From Siphonodentalium dalli (lineage: Eukaryota; Mollusca; Scaphopoda; Gadilida; Siphonodentaliidae), in the NCBI GenBank assembly GCA_032622095.1, contig CP136064.1, positions 216,086,205-216,150,204 on the forward strand: DNA of 64,000 nucleotides. Direction: 5' to 3'. The first letter of the stretch is position 1. Every line of letters starts with the position of its first letter. The notes under the pieces were generated by a model. That model was given only the letters and a program-made list of their open reading frames with translations. It did no database searches and had not been told where the DNA came from. Shown here in pieces: positions 24,101 to 33,100 of this stretch. A program made the translations under genes and the position numbers.

Positions 24101-27100
24101 TTATGAAAATTTCTTCATAATTTAGTATAATGATAGTATGAACGCGATATTATCCACAATACACACTTTGTGTGAGCCGACCATTTGTTTCTGTAAAGCA
24201 CGTAAATAGTGAGCGAAAAGCAAAGCACTCAACACAGTGGAGATTTTTTTAGGAGAGTGATTCACGGTGACCCGTTCAACACCAAAATCTTGAGATGGAA
24301 GTATTAGCAAATGCTATACCGGTTTGTTGTAAACAACTTGGTGGCATTTCTAACCAAAGTTCAATTAATGGGGTCTCCCAGTGTTGATGATTTGCTTATT
24401 GCATACTCTTTACATACTGTTTGTTTACATAACATGTCGTTTGTTTACATAAGATAGAATACTAACATGACAATAACATGCAATTTATGCGATGTTTATT
24501 ATTGGTGTAAGAACAAAGTTTTCTGCAATATAATATTCTTTCTGTTTATGGCGGTTTTAACAGATGTGACTATTTTAGCAGGAATACCCACTGCCAACGC
24601 TTACCATATCTTTAATTCCTCAAGTGATGTAAGGACATGTTTTCTTCAGACACTGAGAAGTATTCGTGGGGAGAGAACTTTGCTGGGAGTTCTGGAGAAG
24701 CCTTTGCCAGTCCAAAGCAGACATCAGGACATTTTCTCAAGAAAATGGGGACAAGCAATGTGAGTCATTATTGAAAATGTAAATTTGTGAAAAATGGAAT
24801 CGTTTCAGTACTAAACATTGTGTTTTCAATGATAAAGTGCAGGGTGATATCACTTTTGTGTATTGGATTACAATTTTCATAATAAAATCCATGTCAACTT
24901 AGATTGTCATTCCATTCAAAGGGAGGATGCCCAGGTTCATGTGTCTGTCAGGGCAAGTTTGTCAATTGCTTATATAATTAATTGGGTGTGGTTGTAAGTT
25001 CTATATGTAGTGATGTCATTTATCAGTGAATATATCCCACAGTGTTGTCTTTCCAACAAAAAAGACAGCATCGTGATATTGCCATAGCTGCTGAAAATGT
25101 CATAACACACAACCAACCAAGCATTAACCCTTTCAGTGCCAGGGGCCCTAATTTACGGTCTGTAAAATCGGCCCTAAAAAAAATTTTTTTTTTTTTTTTT
25201 TTAGATTTAAAAAAAAATATTAAAATTGTAAAAAATTGTAAAAAATAATAACAAATGATGAAAAATTATTAGGCCAATGCATTCTCTTATATATGCGAGG
25301 CGACCTATGGTTGACTCGCATATATAAGAGAATGCATTGGCACAGGGTATATGGGTTGATACAAAAATCGGACCTGGCACTCAAATGGTAAGCATTAACA
25401 CATTTCATTTCTTTACTGAATGCATGTTACTCCACATTGCAGTTTGACATGTTGGAGCTGGACATGCGAGAGAAACCGCTGTTACCATGCCCTCTTCTTC
25501 TTGATCCACACAGCTATCACCCAGATACGGTCGACCTCAATGAAGACGAAGAGGCGAGGAAATATTGGCTTCAGTGCTTCATTGATAGCATAGAAAAGGT
25601 TAGTCTGAAGAGTACAGACTCAAGACTGGAAATAGTGTGTCTTGTCATTTGCAGAATGAGGTTCCCAGAGGGTGAATTTAGTGACTCTAGCATGTGCAGT
25701 GTGCTAGTATCACCAAATTCACACTCTGGGAACCTCATTCTGCTTAGGCCTATCTTTTGGGAAGTATCTATAGTCTCAAATTAACATTGTTCTTAGTTAC
25801 TTTTCCCATTCTGTTCAGTTTCTATATCCCCTAATTTGCAGAAGGTAAATATGGGGGATAAACATGCTGTCTGGAGATGATTGTGGAACGTTTATCGGTG
25901 GGTTTTACAATGGAAAATGCAGTTTTACCGGCGACATGAGGAGCCGGTAAATTGGATATTTTTCATCGGAATACCCACAGATAAATGTCACAAAATCACA
26001 CCAGACAGTATGTTTATCCCCATTCTAATTCACACCGACCGAAAAATGATGCTATAGACTCGAGAATCTGCCAACGAGTTGCTGAACTGGAAATGATAGA
26101 CAGTTTACAAACAATCCATATCACATCTTCCTAGAAATTGTCCACTCCATGAAGATATAATTCCATATTTCAAATAGAAAAAAACTGAGCAATCCAAAGT
26201 AATCTGCGAAATGCATCGACTCAAATTCCACATCATGCCAAGTTTCGTGGCCAAGTTGCGCCATTGTATTACACTACTGACAGGCCATTGACATTACAAT
26301 GATGGCACTGCTTCAGTCACTGTGGTCAAGACTTCAAACTTCATAGTACATCCAGCAGTTCACTCTTTGCAACATTCAAGTTGATGTGCCATTCAATCAT
26401 AAGTCTACTTAAAATTTTCCGCTGTTTACATCGTTGTCCTTAGGAACGAAGGTACTTCTGATCGAAACCATGTAATGATTAAGATGTTTTCATTGGTAAG
26501 CAGGCCTCTAGCTAGTGTAAAATCATATGATTTTATGCCAACTACATCTGTTTTCACCAGGGCAACTGACCAATCAGCGTCGCCAATTTACCTGCTTGGA
26601 GGCTGAATAAGTGAATTAGAATGCATATTCATCTAGGTTACTAATGGGTTAACATCACTGGCTTCAACTGGGGAACTTAAGATCCTAGGTCTCCCATAGC
26701 AGTTGAGGCAAAGCGGAATGAGGTTCTCAGAGGGTGAATTTGTTTACTGCTGTTCTTGGTTGACCCTGAAACTAAAAGAGTTATTACAAGTGACAATGCA
26801 AAAATATGGTCAGTTTCATATTATACCCACAATAACTGATAGCCTTGAAATGATGATTAGATCAAAATAAATCTTTAGTATAGTGACGATATATTTTTCT
26901 CGATCACCAGACTTCATTACAAGCTGTTGAGAGTCAACCAGATTCTGAAGACAAAAATGAAAGAGCTGAAGGATTCAAAAAGAAATACCTGGAGAGGCTG
27001 AATGTGCTCAAGAAAAATTCATGGTACAACATAAATTCACTACATAATACTTTCACTCATACCACCAAATAATGAGTCGAATAATTACCGACTCCTCGCA

Positions 27101-30100
27101 ACTTCCATTGTCTACATGAAGCCTGCTCCAAGAATTCATTATACTATTTCAATGATGTAATTTACATGCAAATTACTCAGATCACTTGAAAAGATGTTAG
27201 CTTTCATTAATTTCAATTTTGAATGGTTTCTTGTTCTTATTTTACTGCAAATGATTTAAAACATGAACAAGTAACCAGGTATCTTTTATTTTTCTCAATC
27301 ATTTTCCTGTCTCACGAATATTATTAATTAACCACCATTATAGCAAATTAGCTGGACCACTTAACCAGGCATGAAGCAGTGTTTACCCAAGATGTGTTAC
27401 AACCCTAACCCTCCCACGACTGGAGTTTCTTGAAATTTTTAAAAACCCTGTGCCAATGTATTCTCTTATATATGCGATTCTCCTATAGGGAGCCTCGCAT
27501 ATATAAGAGAATGCATCGGCCTAACAATATTTACCTTGACCTTGTAAGACAGTGCAATCTCTTATATATGTGAGGCTCCCTATGGTAGACTCATATATAT
27601 AAGAAAATGCACTGGCACATGATCTTTATTGCTGCATCAGCACAGCTCTCATCATGAAAGGGTTAACCCAAGGTTCTCATTGGAGATAGGATAGTTGAAT
27701 TTATGGAAGTTTTTACATTTTCTTCTTTTCTCTTTAGTGCGTATGGATCTCTGACTGTAAGGAGTTTACTGGACACCAGATGTCAATGCCTAAAGGAATT
27801 TCTGTTTACAGATCCTTGGTCTAAGGTCTGTATCTAACATTGAAGTAATTGCTATTTCATTTTCGTGAACGATGGTTGGATATGAAATAAGAGGTATTAT
27901 CTGAGACAGACCTCAAGATACAATGCACCCAAATTTATATCACTGTTATTCAATAAAGGGAGTTTTTTGCACTAATTTTCATAATTATGACAACCTATGT
28001 TATGTGTAGACCAAGTCTTCTCGGTCCACAACAGCTTGAGATATCAGTTTGGTTGATGCTGGTTTGTACTGAGTCCCCTCCCATTGCTCTTCTATAATGG
28101 ACTTTCATTAAAAAGACATACTACATATACAAGTGGAGTCAGGGCATTCACATAAACCCATAAATGTGATTAATCATCTGACATGTCCACGATTAATCTG
28201 TCTTCAAAATGATATATCATTTCCATGATATAAAATGTATAGTGATGATACAATTGTTTAATATATTGTTTACAAGCATTTTCTGGTAGTGCGACAAATA
28301 AAAATTCTCTGGAAAACAAGGCTATGTTTACTTATAAATCTCATTGCTTTGACATTTAATGGACCTCTGATATATGCATGTTTGTTATCATCATGCTTGG
28401 GCAAGGCTGCCCTCTATGTTCATATACACAAATCTTCCGTTTGACCTAATCCGAAGACACACAAGCAAGATAACTCCCACCCACAATTCTTGGCATAAAG
28501 TCCATTATAGAAGAGTAACGGGAGGGGACTCTGTCCAGAACAGCATCAACCTAACCGATACCACAAGCTGTTGTAGACCGAGAAGACTTGGTCTATGTTG
28601 TGTGTTGTTATAAATTCATGATTTTAGATCTAAATAAATATTAAAAAACAATTAACTAAATGCAGAATTTGAGTTATTAATTCCTTTTACATGATATAAG
28701 TTTGACATACATTATCAACTCTCAATATTTAGCTATGGCAAAGTATTAAATGCCGTGTAAAAGCCAAAGAAGCCAATATAGAATTTCATGTAATTCTAAA
28801 GATATGCCGTAGAAGAAAAATGAAATTAATTGAGTACAAATTTTTCACAACCATTCTTTCATTTTACAGCAAAAGAAGATGGAGAATAAAGTGTCCTTAA
28901 GATGTCTGCCGAACAGGTTAAAGGTCCTTGACAAACTGACATTCGATGAGCGGCAACGAGCTCTTGCCATCGGCTTGGTTGCAGGCAATGTTTTTGACTG
29001 GGGCGCGAAAGAGGTGGTTCAGATAATGGAGGGTGGTAACTTCAGTTTTGAAGATGCTGAGAGTAAACTCCAAGGTGAAGATCATGCTATTTCCACCAAT
29101 GAAACTACATTTACAGAGATCATTGTGATGTGAACATTAACTCTTCCATGACTGGAGCTTCCTGAAATTTTGCGAAAACCCTTTGCCAATGCAGTATCTT
29201 ATAGGGAGCCTCGTATACATAAGTCAAATAGCTTTTGTAAAATTATGTTCTGGAACCCTGAATACATCTTTAACCCTTCCATGATGATAGCTGCGCTGGT
29301 GCAGCATTAAAGATCCTGTGCCAGTGCAAACTTATATATATGCGAGTCTCCCATAGAGAGCATCACATATATAAGAGAATACACTGGCTTACAGGGTCAT
29401 GGTAAATATTCTTTGGCCAATGTATTCTCTTATATATGTGAGGCTCCCTATGGGAGACTCGCATATATAAAAGAATGCATTGGCACAGGGTTTTCATGAA
29501 GCTCCAATCATGGAAGTGTTAAATTGATTAATAGACCATTCGTCTGGACACTCATATAACTTAATTGGGTGATAATACAATAGTCATAAAGCATGCTTTA
29601 ATCTCCACCTCATTTATTCAACCTCATTCATGAAAATTTGTTAGAAGACGTAAATTTTGTCAAATGTTGTTGGCAACATCGCTTTGTGAACAACGATAAC
29701 TCAAAAATATAGACACTGCTTTGTATCCAAATACCTTTGGAAGTTGGAACCCAAGTACATGCTTTTCTGAAGATTCTCTTTGTTGTTAGCCAACTTGTGG
29801 TTGATAGATGACTACGAGTTGTGATTATTTATGTTTTCAGCCAGACCTTGGTTGATAGATGACTACGAGTTGTGATTATTTATTTTTTCAGCCAGACCTT
29901 GGTTGATAGATGACTACGAGTTGTGATTATTTATTTTTTCAGCCAGACCTTGGTTGATAGATGACTACGAGTTGTGATTATTTATTTTTTCAGCCAGAAC
30001 TTGGTTGATAGATGACTGCGAGTTGTGATTATTTTTGTTTCAGCCAGACCTTGGTTGATAGATGACTACGAGTTGTGATTATTTTTTTTCAGCCAGAACT

Positions 30101-33100
30101 TGGTTGATAGATGACTACGATTTGTGATTATTTTTTGTTTTCAGCCAGACCTTGGTTGATAGATGACTACGAGTTGTGGTTCAGTAGAATCCAAGGAAGC
30201 TCACATAAATGTGCTGCTATATTCTGTGATAACAGTGGAGCAGATATAATACTGGGTATCATACCATTCGCTAGAGAACTTCTAAACCGAGGAACTAAGG
30301 TAAAAATAACCTTATACCGTTCTCTAGGAAACTACTAATCGAAGCAACTAAAGGCAAAATTATCTATTCAGATGGACACTACATCTTATAATTCACTAGA
30401 AAGCAACTTATATGGAAAAATAAGGTTAAAAACTAAGAATGCAATAACATTATACCATTCACAGGAATCTCTTGAGGACATAAAATATGATAGCATGAGC
30501 AACCTTTCCTTGTTTCACAACCCATTTCAAGATTTGAATGTCTTTGACTTGTTTTCATTCAAACATTAAGCCACTGATTAATTTGACATATACCAGTACC
30601 ATACTTTGAAATAAAAGATTTTAAAGATGCACAATCCGATTAAGCTCCCTCAATTACTATTTATTTAGATTCGGGGGTAAAATATTTTTGATTTGAGTCG
30701 AGGAACCGACCTATCAAAGCTCAGAGTTATTAGATATCAATTTTTGAAATCTATTATTTTACACCATCGAGACTTATTAGTGGCCCAGTAAAAAGTTGAT
30801 ATGCAGACAGTCTCGGACCAAATTGCGGATGAAGATGGTAACTCTAAAATCAAGAGGCTTTGTGTTGATAATAAGGCCAAATTTCGTCGAACAACGTGTT
30901 GATAAATGACATGTTTGGGGCAATTTTATACTATAGTTGACTATGGTTAGTTTTATTTTTGGGAAATTAATTGATTCTGATAACTGAAGCAGAGTTTCTA
31001 AAAATGTTGTTGTTGGAATCTGATTATATGGGGACCATCGAATCGGATTGAGTACCTTCAATGGTCTTGATGAGTACTATTTGCAATTGGCTAATATCGC
31101 TGACAGCTGTAATGATATGCATATTCTTAAGTTCCATTCTAGGCTAGTACTTAATAAATAAATAACAGTTTTGTATAGCGTAAAATCCATCCAAGTGCTC
31201 TAAAATCCTTGACAGGTTTAACATAAAATATAATTGCAGACATAAGATAATCAAAAAATAATAAAATAGCAACACTATATGCACCTTATAAAATAGAGTA
31301 CACAGATTTACATTAACTGAAAATAAAAAATTAGTAAGGTCACTATTAATAGTTTTTATTAGGCTATGTTAGAAATAGATACTAACTGTGAAAGGCTTAA
31401 AATGGCAGACTGGAAACAATAAAATATTACTATAAATTACAAATAAAAGGTTGAAATTTGATTGTCCCCCGCCAAATGAAATTTGCGGGGGATATAGGAA
31501 TGGGTTCCATCCGTCCGTCTGTCCAGAATTTGTAAGAGTCATAACTTGAACAAATGTCAACGGATTTCATTGATTTATGGTATATGAGTTCACCTGATCA
31601 TTACCTAGAACGAGTTCGCAAGCCAGGTCCGGCCGGATATTTTTACTGGAGTTATTGGACTTTGTTTATTATTTTTGTTGAATTTACCAAAAAGCCAATA
31701 GACGACGTCACAGGGCTCATTTCCACAAATCTCAACGGATTTCAAAGATATATGGTATATGAGTTCACTTGACCAGTATCTAGAACGGGTTTGCAAACCA
31801 GGTCCGGCCGGATATTTTAAATGGACTTATTGCACTTTGTTTATTATTTTTGTTGAATTTACCAAATAGCAAATAGACGACGTCACAGGGCTCATTTCCA
31901 CAAATCTCAACGGATTTCAAAGATATTTGGTATATGAGTTCACTTGACCAGTATCTAGAACGAGTTCGGCCAGATATTTTCAGCAGAGTTATTGGACTTT
32001 GTTTATTATTTTTGGTGCAAATGGACGACGTCACATGGCTAATTTCCACAAATGTCAACAGATTTAAAAGATTTTGGTATATTCATTCCCATGACCAGTA
32101 CCTAAACTGATTTCGCAAGCCAGGCTTTTTGACAAAATCCCACCTCTTGTTTAGCACATACTGAGAACGCAAACATTATTGAGAATGCACTTCCCCAACT
32201 GCACAATTCGGGGCTAAGATTTTCAAGCAGCTAAAATTGATTATGTGCCACTTCTAGTCAGTATGTGAAAAGATTTGTATTTGTTTTACATTGTGATTCT
32301 GTTTGCAAATTCTACTCAGTAAAAGATATTGATAGGTGTATTCCACTGAAATCCAGGTGATCCTGTGTGCCAATTCTCGGCCAGTGCTGAATGACGTCAT
32401 CTACACCGAGTTACTGATACTGGTGAATCTCGTAGCAGCAATATGTCCACTGATAAACAATGCTTTGAAGGAGGAGCGTCTATTGATCATGGAATCAGGA
32501 CAGGGATCACCTTGTATTGATCTGAGGTAAGCATCTCATTTGTAGACTGCTCGCAGAACATTAGTACATGCTCGAGAGTTCAATTGGCTTCACTTTCAAA
32601 TGCAAATATATAGAGGATATCTAGTGTTTTTTAGTGGATACCGAAAATTATCTCATGAGTGACTGAGAGGATTGTCTATTTTTCGCAAGTGGCTTGCCAC
32701 AAGCGAAAAATAAACATTGCCGACTAGATTTTATTTTTATTTTACACATGCTGTACATATACCCATTATAACCGGATCACATCAAATCTAATACTTCATA
32801 ATAGAATTATACTAATGCTACTATATATGGTTAACATTTTACAATTCGATGATAGTTATTTAAGAAATTCAGTTATGTCATATATGTCCGTAATGTCAAA
32901 GCTACAATGAAAGTGAAATTTTCTATATCTTCATTGCTAGCGGTGGATAACGATTATTATCTGTTAGCGATTTCTTCTGTAATCTATTGTTAAGCATATC
33001 ATAAAAATATTTTTTTTGTATTTTTTAGTTCTCTTAGGAAATGTTTGGATAATAAGTTCAGCAAACGACCATTGGAACGACATTTCCCACCATTGAATAT

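Noticed and set aside
24467-24763. A 98-codon plus-strand open frame as a separate small gene
   Set aside because: It overlaps PANK4 exon 9 in another phase; the PANK4 frame closes with the neighbouring exons and carries the family signature.
25437-25784. A 115-codon single-exon protein
   Set aside because: It is exon 10 of PANK4 read through its donor into a MITE.
27400-27415. CCCTAACCCT as an interstitial telomere repeat
   Set aside because: Only about one and a half units, and it is the end of a TTAACCC transposon copy.
28374-28613. A 79-codon frame as a gene
   Set aside because: It lies across the right TIR of the Mutator-like element and shows no domain.
30372-30569. A 65-codon frame in intron 14 as an extra exon
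   Set aside because: No splice sites fit the PANK4 phase (exons 14 and 15 join in phase 0 without it), and part of it is a decayed copy of the exon 14 end.
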